This document shows, in pieces, positions 7,295 to 14,264 of a stretch of 28,772 bases of DNA. Within the stretch, counting starts at the first letter, position 1, and the number at the start of each line of letters is the position of its first letter. The notes under the pieces were generated by a model that was given only the letters and a program-made list of their open reading frames with translations, made no database searches and was not told the DNA's origin. The position numbers were made by a program, and so were the translations under genes. Source of the DNA: CAYINU01 sp964364855 (GTDB lineage Bacteria > Margulisbacteria > Marinamargulisbacteria > CAYINU01); assembly GCA_964364855.1 (NCBI GenBank), contig CAYINU010000014.1:1-28772 (forward strand). The letters run 5' to 3'.

Positions 7295-7489
7295 ATGTCC
7301 CTTGGAAAAAACGTCAGTAAGTTCAGAAATAAAAAAGGTCTCTCCCAGCAAGCCCTAGCCAATCAATGTCAAATTGCCATCTCCACTTTGCAAAAGCTTG
7401 AGTATGGCTATAACGCAAATCCAACCCTCGACGTGCTGAAAGCAATTGCGAAGGTGTTGGACGTATCCTTAGATGAGTTGGTCAGCTAA
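7295..7489 (+). CDS. XRE-family HTH regulator, copy 1
   Basis: This 64-aa protein is little more than a Cro/C1-type helix-turn-helix. Helix 2 is LSQQALANQC and the recognition helix is QIAISTLQKLEYG, followed by the usual NPTLDVLKAIAKVLDVSLDELVS. Such stand-alone proteins are repressors of phage, toxin-antitoxin or restriction loci. No SD is visible before the ATG. The second copy follows 28 nt after its stop. The last 83 bp of the coding regions are almost identical between the two, while the first halves differ strongly. Confidence 0.88.
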   Translation: MSLGKNVSKFRNKKGLSQQALANQCQIAISTLQKLEYGYNANPTLDVLKAIAKVLDVSLDELVS

Positions 7490-7517
7490 ACTTCCTCTAA
7501 GCTTCTAAGGCAACAAC

Positions 7518-7712
7518 GTGACTTTATCCAAAAATATCCCGCGACTTCGAAAGCAAAAAGGCCTTTCTCAGCAAAAGCTAGTCACACTATGTGGCATTTC
7601 GATGGGCACCTTACAGAAACTGGAGTATGGCTATAACGCAAATCCAACCCTCGACGTACTGAAAGCGATTGCGAAGGTGTTGGACGTATCCTTGGATGAG
7701 TTAGTCAATTAG
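7518..7712 (+). CDS. XRE-family HTH regulator, copy 2
   Basis: This 64-aa Cro/C1-type HTH protein starts at GTG with AAGG about 7 nt upstream. Its second half is nearly the same as copy 1 (EYGYNANPTLDVLKAIAKV), but the DNA-reading half differs: LVTLCGISMGTLQKL against LANQCQIAISTLQKL. The pair may bind two different operators while sharing a dimer interface, so heterodimers are possible. There is no sign of a partner toxin or methylase next to them. Confidence 0.88.
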   Translation: MTLSKNIPRLRKQKGLSQQKLVTLCGISMGTLQKLEYGYNANPTLDVLKAIAKVLDVSLDELVN

Positions 7713-7761
7713 AAGCCCTCTCATAAATGCCCCGGCGTTATTGCTAGCATGCCAATCTTCA

Positions 7762-7776
7762 CATAGCGCTGCTATG
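7762..7776 (+). repeat. Hairpin CATAGC-GCT-GCTATG
   Basis: Perfect 6-bp arms with a 3-nt loop lie 50 bp after the second XRE gene and about 50 bp before the ATPase promoter. No T tract follows. It could be an operator or a weak terminator. Confidence 0.35.
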
Positions 7777-7826
7777 CTCCGGTTGGGGAGACGATTCCGT
7801 AAAATATGGACTTGTAGTAAAAAGTA

Positions 7827-7855
7827 TCGACCATTTTTTATACCAGCGGTATAAT
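7827..7855 (+). promoter_or_regulatory. Promoter of AAA/DUF4143 gene, leaderless
   Basis: TCGACC (7827-7832), a 17-bp spacer and a perfect TATAAT (7850-7855). The start codon ATG is at 7863, only 7 nt after the -10 box, so the mRNA should begin at or next to the AUG. No ribosome site can fit. Confidence 0.7.
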
Positions 7856-7862
7856 TTTGAAT

Positions 7863-9035
7863 ATGTCTTATAAACACCGTGAATTTGATATCCCCTTGCA
7901 AAGTTTCTTTATATTTGGACCGCGAGGAACTGGTAAATCGACCTGGCTGGCACATCACTTTGCCAATGCTTATACCATTAACCTCCTCTTAGATAAGAAT
8001 TATCTCTTTTTTAAAACAGACCCCGATCGATTGATCTCTATCGTCAAAAATGAATTTCCCAAGTACCGTACATTCATTATCGACGAAATTCAAAAAGTTC
8101 CTCGGCTATTGGATGTCATTCATTATTTGATCGACACTTACGCTGGCATCCAATTTATTATGACGGGATCAAGTTCCCGAAAGTTAAAGCGAGAAGGTGT
8201 AGACTTACTCGCAGGCCGTGCAGTGGTACGCCATTTTTTTCCGTATTTGGCCTCAGAACAAGGCCGCATGTTTGATTTAGAGCAGTCTTTGAAGTTGGGT
8301 CAGCTGCCCATTGTCAGGGAATCACTTGATCCACAAGATGTGCTAGATGCCTATTTGGCAGTTTATTTAAAAGAAGAAGTTCTTCAAGAAGGTCTCGTGC
8401 GGCAAATCGAATCTTATTCTCGATTTTTAGAAGCTATTAGTTTTTCGCATGGCTCCGTGCTCAATATGAGTAATATTGCCCGCGAATGTAATGTTACCGT
8501 TAAAACCGTTTCCCATTATATTTCCATACTAGAGGATCTATTGTTAGGATTTCAGGTTCCCGTTTTTACAAAAAAGGCAAAACGGGTATTATCCGTACTT
8601 CCAAAATTTTATTACTTTGACTGTGGTGTATTCCGGTCTATTCGGCCAAAAGGCCTCTTGGATAATATCCACGCATCAGAAATCGATGGATTGGCATTGG
8701 AGGGATTGGTAGCACAACATCTTCGTCATTGGGTTTTGGCCACAAGACCCAAACATGCCTTATTTTTTTGGCGAACAAAAGCAGGATCTGAAGTTGATTT
8801 CGTGGTATATGGCACGGATGAATTTTTAGCTATCGAAGTCAAAGCATCCAAAACGATTCACCCCTCCGATATTCGTCACCTGAAAACATTTCAGCAAGAT
8901 TATCCTCAGAGTAAGGCCTTACTGATCTATTGTGGGTCTCATATCCAAGAAATAGACGGTATATCATGCATTCCAGCATCCTCTTTTCTAAAACATATTG
9001 TCCCTAATACGGCGTTGAACCCCATTTCAAATTAA
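7863..9035 (+). CDS. AAA ATPase with DUF4143 and PD-(D/E)XK-like C-terminus
   Basis: The 390-aa protein has Walker A GPRGTGKS at 19-26, Walker B FIIDEIQ at 71-77, and a sensor-like MTGSSSRKLKR near 100-110. A winged-helix-like central part (NIARECNVTVKTVSHYISILEDLL) and a C-terminal segment SEVDFVV...AIEVKAS follow, which matches the D...ExK arrangement of nuclease-like DUF4143 domains. This AAA_14/DUF4143 family is widespread in bacteria and archaea. Its function is unknown; members are often found in variable regions, with suspected roles in mobile-element or defence biology. A TTG at 7857 would add two residues; ATG is preferred. Codon use is more AT-rich than the housekeeping genes, consistent with acquisition. 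Confidence 0.9.
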   Translation: MSYKHREFDIPLQSFFIFGPRGTGKSTWLAHHFANAYTINLLLDKNYLFFKTDPDRLISIVKNEFPKYRTFIIDEIQKVPRLLDVIHYLIDTYAGIQFIMTGSSSRKLKREGVDLLAGRAVVRHFFPYLASEQGRMFDLEQSLKLGQLPIVRESLDPQDVLDAYLAVYLKEEVLQEGLVRQIESYSRFLEAISFSHGSVLNMSNIARECNVTVKTVSHYISILEDLLLGFQVPVFTKKAKRVLSVLPKFYYFDCGVFRSIRPKGLLDNIHASEIDGLALEGLVAQHLRHWVLATRPKHALFFWRTKAGSEVDFVVYGTDEFLAIEVKASKTIHPSDIRHLKTFQQDYPQSKALLIYCGSHIQEIDGISCIPASSFLKHIVPNTALNPISN

Positions 9036-9045
9036 CCTCCAGACA

Positions 9046-9194
9046 CTAGGTCCTGTTCATTTCAACTAGGTACTACATAACACTCACCCCTCCTGATCCT
9101 TGGAGCTGCACGGCAGCGACCACGAAGTGCAATCCAATTAAGGTCAGTTCTGGAGGCTTTTAATAGGATTCCAATTATTTTGAACAGGGCCTAG
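9046..9194 (+). mobile_element. 149-bp element with terminal inverted repeats (MITE-like)
   Basis: The left end CTAGGTCCTGTTCA and the right end TGAACAGGGCCTAG are inverse copies with one mismatch in 14. The ends contain TA or CTAG, which could be the target duplication. Inside is a copy of the GGAGCTGCA..GCAGCGACC core found at 6694. No transposase is encoded. Ends beginning near CCTGTTCA are reminiscent of IS5-group elements, but I cannot assign a family. The element fills the gap between the AAA gene and the antitoxin-like gene. Confidence 0.65.
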
Positions 9195-9209
9195 ATTTGA
9201 ACCGGAGCG

Positions 9210-9554
9210 TTAAGAAATAGTGTTTGTCGGTCGCAATGCTTGTTGCACGATGTCCGGTGCAAATTCGACGACACGGAGGAAATTTCGGGAAGTCGCGTTG
9301 GGGCGTTTGCGGTGTTGCTCCCATTCTTGAATGGTACGTTTGCTAACACCAAAGAAAAAAGCAAACTTTTCTTGCGAAATATGTAGCCGGGAACGGATTT
9401 TTCGGATATCGATATCTTTAACCGGATTCACGCGCTTGAATTGCGTGAGTTCCTGTTTAGAAGGAAGAGGTGCATCTGGATCATTCTTAGCTGCAACTTC
9501 GATTTCTTTATCTGTCAATTTTTTCAGCTTATCCCACTCTGTTTTGCTTTTCAT
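9210..9554 (-). CDS. XRE/HigA-like antitoxin-type regulator
   Basis: The 114-aa protein starts MKSKTEWDKLKKLTDKEIE, a segment seen at the start of antitoxins paired with BrnT-type toxins. It ends in an HTH of the NadS/HigA kind (LHISQEKFAFFFGVSKRTIQEWEQHRKRP, residues about 63-91). AGGAGAGGGG lies 5 nt before the ATG. The reading frame continues upstream to 9674, but that part is the wreck of a brnT toxin gene in a shifted frame, so the internal ATG is the true start. It is probably an orphan antitoxin and autoregulator. Confidence 0.85.
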   Translation of the reverse strand: MKSKTEWDKLKKLTDKEIEVAAKNDPDAPLPSKQELTQFKRVNPVKDIDIRKIRSRLHISQEKFAFFFGVSKRTIQEWEQHRKRPNATSRNFLRVVEFAPDIVQQALRPTNTIS

Positions 9555-9668
9555 ATTCTCCCCTCTCCTTCTGATGTGCAGCTCTTGCCGAAATGATCCT
9601 CTTTTTCTTTCCCCGCTGGGTCCATACAACAAAGTCCTCTTAGCCTCATTCCACTCGAATTCCTTCAT
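9529..9668 (-). pseudogene. Remnant of a BrnT-type toxin gene
   Basis: The N-terminus MKEFEWNEAKR is that of a BrnT ribonuclease toxin. After a junction and a frame change, the other frame reads IISARAAHQKERGEYEKQNRVG and stops at 9529, the conserved BrnT C-terminal motif (IISARxxxxxExxxYE). About 50 codons from the middle, including the catalytic core, are missing compared with the usual length of about 90. The end overlaps the antitoxin start, the normal toxin-antitoxin arrangement. The toxin is dead. Confidence 0.75.
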
Positions 9669-9739
9669 CAACACCCACTATACGCCAATGACGGATATAC
9701 GCCAATAGCGTACCCTTGGCCACGAACAGGGGATCAAAT

Positions 9740-9769
9740 TTGCGATGGTGGCAGGGAATTCTCTATAAT
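9740..9769 (+). promoter_or_regulatory. Promoter of recombinase-like gene, leaderless
   Basis: TTGCGA (9740-9745), an 18-bp spacer and a perfect TATAAT (9764-9769). The ATG at 9779 lies 9 nt after the -10 box, so the leader is about 0-3 nt. Confidence 0.6.
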
Positions 9770-9778
9770 GGCCACAGG

Positions 9779-10444
9779 ATGTCTTCCGAAATTGCGGCAT
9801 TAACGGACAAAGAACTACAGCGGTTGTACGCCCTGAATGGCGACGCACGTCAGTCTGCCTTGGTGAAGCTGGCCGTCGACACCGCGTGCCGATCCGCAGA
9901 GCTGTCCCAGCTGACTTGGGAAGATATTGATTTTGAACGCGGCACCGTGACCGTGAGCGGGGATTTCCCTCGGCAGTTGCCGTTGCAAAAGACAACCCTC
10001 AAAGCCCTGAAAGCGTGGCATACCGAAGCTAGCCCACGACCCCATAGTCCTCTCTTTTGCACGATTCGTGGGCGTTGCCGACCCCTTGCCCAACGCAACT
10101 TGGATATGGTGTTCACCGCCGCAGGACGAAAGGCAGGGATTGCCTCACTGGTCTCGGCCCGTGCTATTCGTCGATCCGTGTGTGTACATAAAATGCAATC
10201 GGGAATGTCGGCCGAAGATCTGCAGCGGTTTATGGGGGTCAAAGACCGCAGTAGCCTGACGCATTACTATCAAAAAACCTACGATTGCGGACCTTCCGAG
10301 GAGGCCCATTCCCATCCCTCATCTGCGGCCTCCCAGCCTTTCCCCACACATGGCGGAACCTGGCTGGCTCTTGCCCTATTGGCCGCGGGCGGTCTGGCCT
10401 TACAGTTTGCCTGGCGCTATTTCCGCCACCCAAAACCCCGCTAG
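9779..10444 (+). CDS. Degenerate tyrosine-recombinase-like protein with C-terminal membrane helix
   Basis: The 221-aa protein carries only the catalytic-domain fold of tyrosine recombinases. TACRSAELSQLTWEDIDF matches the first Arg box, ARAIRRSVCVHKMQSG matches the HxxR box, and MGVKDRSSLTHYYQKTY matches the final H/W...Y box. The box-1 Arg, box-2 Arg and Tyr remain; the box-2 His is Arg, the second His is Val, and the beta-hairpin Lys is not evident. The N-terminal core-binding domain is absent. After a Ser/His/Pro-rich linker, residues about 194-215 (TWLALALLAAGGLALQFAW) form a membrane helix with a basic end, so the protein is probably tail-anchored. ATG 9779 is preferred over an upstream start because the promoter overlaps the longer frame. 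Confidence 0.75.
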   Translation: MSSEIAALTDKELQRLYALNGDARQSALVKLAVDTACRSAELSQLTWEDIDFERGTVTVSGDFPRQLPLQKTTLKALKAWHTEASPRPHSPLFCTIRGRCRPLAQRNLDMVFTAAGRKAGIASLVSARAIRRSVCVHKMQSGMSAEDLQRFMGVKDRSSLTHYYQKTYDCGPSEEAHSHPSSAASQPFPTHGGTWLALALLAAGGLALQFAWRYFRHPKPR

Positions 10445-11034
10445 TACCAAAACCGCCATGGCAAATCGACTGCTTTGGAGATCCCGATCCGTGGGCCACT
10501 GTGGATGAGGGGTGGCAAAAACCCATCGTCGACGATTTTTAATTGGGCGTCCGGTTGGCAGAGGTCCACGCCGTTCGATGCTGCTCCCAAGCCAAATGCG
10601 GCCACCAGCTTTGCCGGTCCATTGGCCCATTGCCCACGAGATACACCCTTGCGGTTGGCCTGCATAAGGTCTTCCCCCGTGGTGGGATATATGCCCCGGA
10701 GGAGAACCGCGCTACCAATACCTTTTTTTTCAGTCACAATATTGAGACAATAATGCATGCCGTAAATAAAATAGACATACACGTGTCCTGCCTGCCCGAA
10801 CATGACCTGATTTCGTGGTGTCGGCCCTCGGTGAGAATGCGAAGCTGGCTCGGACTGGTGGTAGGCTTCGGTTTCAGCAATTCGGCCGGCAATCAAGCCT
10901 GCCGGTGACCAAAAGGCGAGGTGTTTGCCCAATAATTCCCTAGCTACCAGGGTCGTGGGTTTTTCAAAAAAAGACCGGGGAAGCCCTATTACAGATGTAC
11001 TTCGAAAAACGTCGACATCGTCTTTTGAATCCAT
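10441..11034 (-). CDS. 3-methyladenine DNA glycosylase (AAG/MPG family)
   Basis: The 197-aa protein removes alkylated purines in base-excision repair. Family motifs are intact: RIAETEAYH (54-58 hold the catalytic Glu), SHSHRGPTPRNQVMFG, HVYVYFIYGMHYCLNIVTE, and the C-terminal SGPRIGISKAVDLPWRFWY. The start overlaps the end of the upstream secreted-protein gene by 46 nt. The 3' end shares the tetranucleotide CTAG with the convergent recombinase-like gene; both stops are TAG, on opposite strands. Confidence 0.95.
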   Translation of the reverse strand: MDSKDDVDVFRSTSVIGLPRSFFEKPTTLVARELLGKHLAFWSPAGLIAGRIAETEAYHQSEPASHSHRGPTPRNQVMFGQAGHVYVYFIYGMHYCLNIVTEKKGIGSAVLLRGIYPTTGEDLMQANRKGVSRGQWANGPAKLVAAFGLGAASNGVDLCQPDAQLKIVDDGFLPPLIHSGPRIGISKAVDLPWRFWY

Positions 11035-11438
11035 TTCGACTTACCCTTCATACGCAAAGTAGCCTTGGCCTCATACATCCCCGGCTCTAGTTGAACCATA
11101 TCGGTAATTTCCAGTTGCTGACCAGCAGCAATTTCCCGGTAACTGATCACCTGCGTATAAAAATGGCCTTCCGTAGACAAATAAATTCGTTTTCCGGCTT
11201 GATACACTTCAAATACCACAGGGGGATTTCGCAATTCAATAGATAGCGGGCGGCCAGAAACATTGTGTACCACCAATCGCAGCGTCACATTGGCTATCCC
11301 AGGCTGGGACAAGGTGGTTTTTTGGTCCACATGCAAGGTGATTCGGTAGGGCTTTGCCAACGACCACCCCGACGTGAATAACACAACAGCCAATAGGCCG
11401 ATGGGTAAAAACCAGTTTTGCATGATGGATTTTTTCAT
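10989..11438 (-). CDS. Secreted BsuPI-like domain protein
   Basis: This 149-aa protein has an N-terminal signal peptide (MKKSIMQNW, then LPIGLLAVVLFTSGWSLA). One beta-sandwich domain follows with the pattern of the BsuPI (intracellular proteinase inhibitor-like) family: NVTLRLVVHNVSGRPLSIEL, VFEVYQAGKRIYLSTEGHFYTQ, and EPGMYEAKATL. Despite the family name, most members have no proven inhibitor activity. ATG 11438 is chosen because AAGGGGG lies 5 nt upstream; ATG 11453 is the alternative. It is exported to the periplasm or surface and forms an operon with the glycosylase. Confidence 0.8.
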   Translation of the reverse strand: MKKSIMQNWFLPIGLLAVVLFTSGWSLAKPYRITLHVDQKTTLSQPGIANVTLRLVVHNVSGRPLSIELRNPPVVFEVYQAGKRIYLSTEGHFYTQVISYREIAAGQQLEITDMVQLEPGMYEAKATLRMKGKSKWIQKTMSTFFEVHL

Positions 11439-11484
11439 ATTGTCCCCCTTCATTGGCGTTTTGGTGTTCTGCTAAGATAAGGCC

Positions 11485-12450
11485 ATGCCCCGACCGCTCC
11501 GCGTTGAATATCCCGGCGCATATTACCATATCCGTCATCGCCTCCGGTCAAATCCTGCTCTTTTTAAAACGCCGTCCCCCTATCTGATTTTCTTGGATTT
11601 GATCGGCAAGGTCTCCCAGCTGTTCGAACTGGAATGCCTTGTGTTTTGCCTGACCCCAAAAGAGTTCCATCTGCTAATCCGCACCCCGCATGGGCAGCTG
11701 TCAAAAGCGATGAAGCAACTGTTTGGAGGATTCGCCAAAAAAATGACGGGGCTCACCCACCAGAAGGGACCGTTTTTTATAGATCGCTACAAGGCCATCT
11801 TGATTGATCCCGATTGGATATCGGATATCAGCAGCATCATCCATTGGATGCCGGTTACCCTAAAAAAGGCCACCACGCCCGAAGCCTATCCATGGTCTAG
11901 CATTGGGGCCTATATCGCCCCCACCGATGCCGGTTGGTTACAGACCCGTTTCATTTTAAATCAATTTGATAAGAAAAATCCGTATCTGGCTTACAAAACG
12001 TTTATGGCCCAAGGGGTGCCCGCTGAACTGGTCAAATTTTACAAACGCAAGAAAAAAGCATCGGTATTGGGGTCTGATGCCTTTGTCACCCAAATCACGG
12101 AAAAAACAAAAACCCGCCGTATCGAAAAAGCGCCCACTCCCGACATGGATACGCTCATCCAAAGTACAGCGGAAATTTTGGGCGAACCCATTGCCCACAT
12201 TTTGGCATCACGTCGAGGCCGACTCAATCCGCAACTGGGGCGATCCTGTGCGATGTATTTGTGCCGGCATTTGGGACGACACACCATCACCGATATCGCC
12301 AAGAAATTTAATGTGTCCCACTATTCAACGGTCTCGGTCCGTATCCGCCGTTTCCGTGCCGTCCTTCAAAAAAATCCGCGACTTAAAGCAAAGCTGGATT
12401 TACTCGTCAAAACAGCAGGGAAATTTAAGATCCACTCACCCGCGGTGTAG
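11485..12450 (+). CDS. RAYT-like protein with lost catalytic residues and DnaA-like C-terminus
   Basis: The 321-aa protein belongs to the REP-associated Y1 transposase-like family. PRPLRVEYPGAYYHIRHR, then FIDRYKAILI and YPWSSIGAY are clear landmarks. The HUH motif, normally PNHxHLL, is PKEFHLL at 58-64, so the first His is Glu (E60). The catalytic Tyr box, normally YIHLNPVRAG, is IIHWMPVTLKK, so Tyr is Ile (I118). Residues about 222-298 form a DnaA domain IV-like DNA-binding module (ITDIAKKFNVSHYSTVSVRIRRF). It is probably a DNA-binding protein, not a transposase. TAAGAT at 11473-11478 is 6 nt before the ATG. Its last codons lie in the 113-bp direct repeat. Confidence 0.85.
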   Translation: MPRPLRVEYPGAYYHIRHRLRSNPALFKTPSPYLIFLDLIGKVSQLFELECLVFCLTPKEFHLLIRTPHGQLSKAMKQLFGGFAKKMTGLTHQKGPFFIDRYKAILIDPDWISDISSIIHWMPVTLKKATTPEAYPWSSIGAYIAPTDAGWLQTRFILNQFDKKNPYLAYKTFMAQGVPAELVKFYKRKKKASVLGSDAFVTQITEKTKTRRIEKAPTPDMDTLIQSTAEILGEPIAHILASRRGRLNPQLGRSCAMYLCRHLGRHTITDIAKKFNVSHYSTVSVRIRRFRAVLQKNPRLKAKLDLLVKTAGKFKIHSPAV

Positions 12451-12543
12451 CCACGTCTCCATTACCAAAAGCACCGTAACCAACACGATTCCACTCACAA
12501 AATAGGGGAACCGACGCGCTTTTTGGTGGGCCAATTCTTGGCC
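12431..12543 (+). repeat. 113-bp direct repeat, left copy
   Basis: Identical to 14265-14377. It contains the last codons of the RAYT-like gene (plus strand) and the last codons of a ZIP-like gene (minus strand). The two copies flank a 1.7-kb insert with a different character. Confidence 0.95.
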
Positions 12544-12567
12544 TAAAACTTGGTACAAAATGGCGCC
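12436..12567 (-). pseudogene. 3' remnant of a second ZIP-like gene
   Basis: Read on the minus strand, this encodes the last 43 residues of the ZIP-like protein found intact at 14270. The last 36 or so codons are identical; the first eight or so (GAILYQVLG) differ from the intact gene only at synonymous positions, and upstream of 12567 all similarity stops. So it derives from a functional but diverged homologue, not from recent copying of the intact gene alone. The rest of 12568-12696 has no gene; it holds a hairpin-like GGGTTTTgtAAAAACCC at about 12674-12691. Confidence 0.8.
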
Positions 12568-12696
12568 AAAATTTTCGAAAACGATTGATTGTTTTTTAAA
12601 AATCCCTTACCTTGATGGGGCTTTCTTCTTCCTGTCGCATGGGTTTTCAATATAGAAAGGGGTTTCCATTTTTGGGTTTTGTAAAAACCCAGCCCC

Positions 12697-12915
12697 ATGG
12701 GAAATTTTGATAACGCCATAACGGTTATTGATACGTCTAGTAAGCAAGTAAAAACAGAGATTCCAATTCGAGCATTGAACATGTTTAGTTATGTCGGTGA
12801 TGGGAAATTAGCCATTTCTTCGCGCGAAAAGTTGATGGTTCTAAATACAAATAATCTAAATGTCGAAGCAACATTTGACGGGTATTATGCACCCATTAGT
12901 GTCAGCTACAGATGA
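12697..12915 (+). pseudogene. C-terminal fragment of a YncE-like beta-propeller protein
   Basis: This 72-aa frame reads NFDNAITVIDTSSKQVKTEI, a classic blade of the YncE/YVTN beta-propeller family, then one more blade-like segment. Such proteins have six or seven blades, so the 5' part is missing. A stop lies in frame a few codons upstream. The end overlaps the start of the outer-membrane gene by ATGA, so the two were neighbours in an intact operon elsewhere. Confidence 0.75.
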
Positions 12916-14087
12916 TAAAGAAACATTGGGTTGCGCTATCGCTTCTTGCGGCCTGTAGCGGGCCGGTGTTTTCCATGGCCCTCTCAGAGTTCAGCGCGTC
13001 CCCAGACATCTCACTTAAAGGCAATATGTTAGGCCGATGGATTTGGGGAAATACTGCTGAGTTTGCTCCCTATCATTCCGCTTTGGTTTTTGATGTGATT
13101 CCCACGTTAAAGATTCATGACGAACTGGCCATCGAATATAGCGTTCGTATTGAAAATCCCAGTGTGAGCGATGGGTATGAGGCGAAGCAACGGATACAGG
13201 GTCGAGCTGCGGTTTTGTCTGAAAAATATGGGATTACCTTTCGCGGCGGAAATCTACACAAAGTGACGGTTGGAAATGGCCTAACATTGAAAAACTTGGA
13301 AGCGGATGGGTTCCAAATTCAAGGATCTCCAATGGAAGCTACAGTGTTAGGGCTCACTTATATTGCCCATGGGTACTCCGATCCGGGTGACTATGTGGTC
13401 GGGTCTTTGATAAACGGTAAATCAGGCGTCTATTGGCTCGCGTATGTCGATGATGGTGCCTATTTTAGGACTTACGAAAATGTGCTTGGTCTATATACGA
13501 CGGTTGATGTTTTGCCTTTCTTGGATTTGGCTCTTGAAGCAACCTTGCCTGCAGGTGCATTGGTTTCCCCGCGATTACACTACGAAAATCCACAGACCAA
13601 GATCTCCTTGGTTGCTACCGGTCGCTATTACTCACGTGCGCTCAATACTCCGTTTCAACAATTTCCATTTGAAAAGACTTACCACGGATTGGAAGAGGAA
13701 GACCAAGACTTCGACAACTGGCGCAATTACCTGCTCAATACGATGAGTAATCCCCAAGATGCAAAAGGGTTGTCCGCCAGAATTAAAATCGATCGACAGA
13801 TATGGGAACCGTTTTGGCTGTATGGAGACTGGGATGTCAGCAGGCAATATTACGCTTCGTCTTCGATCGATATCAGTTTGCTTGCGTATGGCCTGCAGCT
13901 TCGTCTGAATCCACAACAGTTTTTCTATTTTGGAGCGCAGAATCGCATGCTGGAATCCTTTGGTGTGACAGAGAAAAAAGCGGGTAGTCCGCCTCCATAT
14001 GATCGGGATAATTTCCCAAGCTACAACGCTCCCGTTATTACCCAAGTAGCCTCTTTTTTTGTAATGGGTACAAAAGCAACATTTTGA
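12912..14087 (+). CDS. Outer-membrane beta-barrel protein, unassigned
   Basis: The 391-aa protein begins with a signal peptide (MIKKHWVALSLLAACSGPVFSMA). The rest consists of alternating hydrophobic/polar strands with many aromatic and Gly residues, and the last residue is Phe (MGTKATF), as in proteins inserted by the BAM complex. About 14-16 strands are possible. The substrate is unknown; I do not recognise a specific family. It lies behind a propeller gene fragment and ahead of a small membrane protein gene. Codon use is more AT-rich than the flanking glycosylase and RAYT-like genes, which supports transfer. A large frame on the opposite strand (13632-14288) is a shadow. Confidence 0.8.
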   Translation: MIKKHWVALSLLAACSGPVFSMALSEFSASPDISLKGNMLGRWIWGNTAEFAPYHSALVFDVIPTLKIHDELAIEYSVRIENPSVSDGYEAKQRIQGRAAVLSEKYGITFRGGNLHKVTVGNGLTLKNLEADGFQIQGSPMEATVLGLTYIAHGYSDPGDYVVGSLINGKSGVYWLAYVDDGAYFRTYENVLGLYTTVDVLPFLDLALEATLPAGALVSPRLHYENPQTKISLVATGRYYSRALNTPFQQFPFEKTYHGLEEEDQDFDNWRNYLLNTMSNPQDAKGLSARIKIDRQIWEPFWLYGDWDVSRQYYASSSIDISLLAYGLQLRLNPQQFFYFGAQNRMLESFGVTEKKAGSPPPYDRDNFPSYNAPVITQVASFFVMGTKATF

Positions 14088-14098
14088 GCTAAAAGCAA

Positions 14099-14263
14099 AT
14101 GAAAAGTACCAAAGATTGGTACCTGTTGATGATGGGCTTTTTTGCCATCTATTTTGTTGGAAAAAGGTGGGTTCCACATGACATTCAAAAACTGGCGATG
14201 CATCCGGTTGGACGGGTTTTAAAAAGTACATTTTGGATAATGTTGATTTTATATTTTTACTGA
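14099..14263 (+). CDS. Small membrane protein, possibly cut at its 3' end
   Basis: The 54-aa frame starts 11 nt after the outer-membrane gene. It has two hydrophobic segments, WYLLMMGFFAIYFVG (7-21) and STFWIMLILYFY (43-54), separated by a polar, basic stretch. The TGA stop ends one base before the 113-bp repeat starts, so the natural end may have been removed by the recombination and replaced by a chance stop. It is not recognised. Confidence 0.55.
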   Translation: MKSTKDWYLLMMGFFAIYFVGKRWVPHDIQKLAMHPVGRVLKSTFWIMLILYFY

Positions 14264-14264
14264 C

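Noticed and set aside
9210..9674. One 154-aa regulator with an N-terminal extension
   Set aside because: The first 40 codons are the broken brnT gene read in a shifted frame. A strong ribosome site lies before the ATG at 9554.
12674..12691. Terminator hairpin GGGTTTT/AAAACCC
   Set aside because: AT-rich stem with a 2-nt loop and no T run downstream on the plus strand. It lies at the truncated start of the propeller fragment and may be chance.
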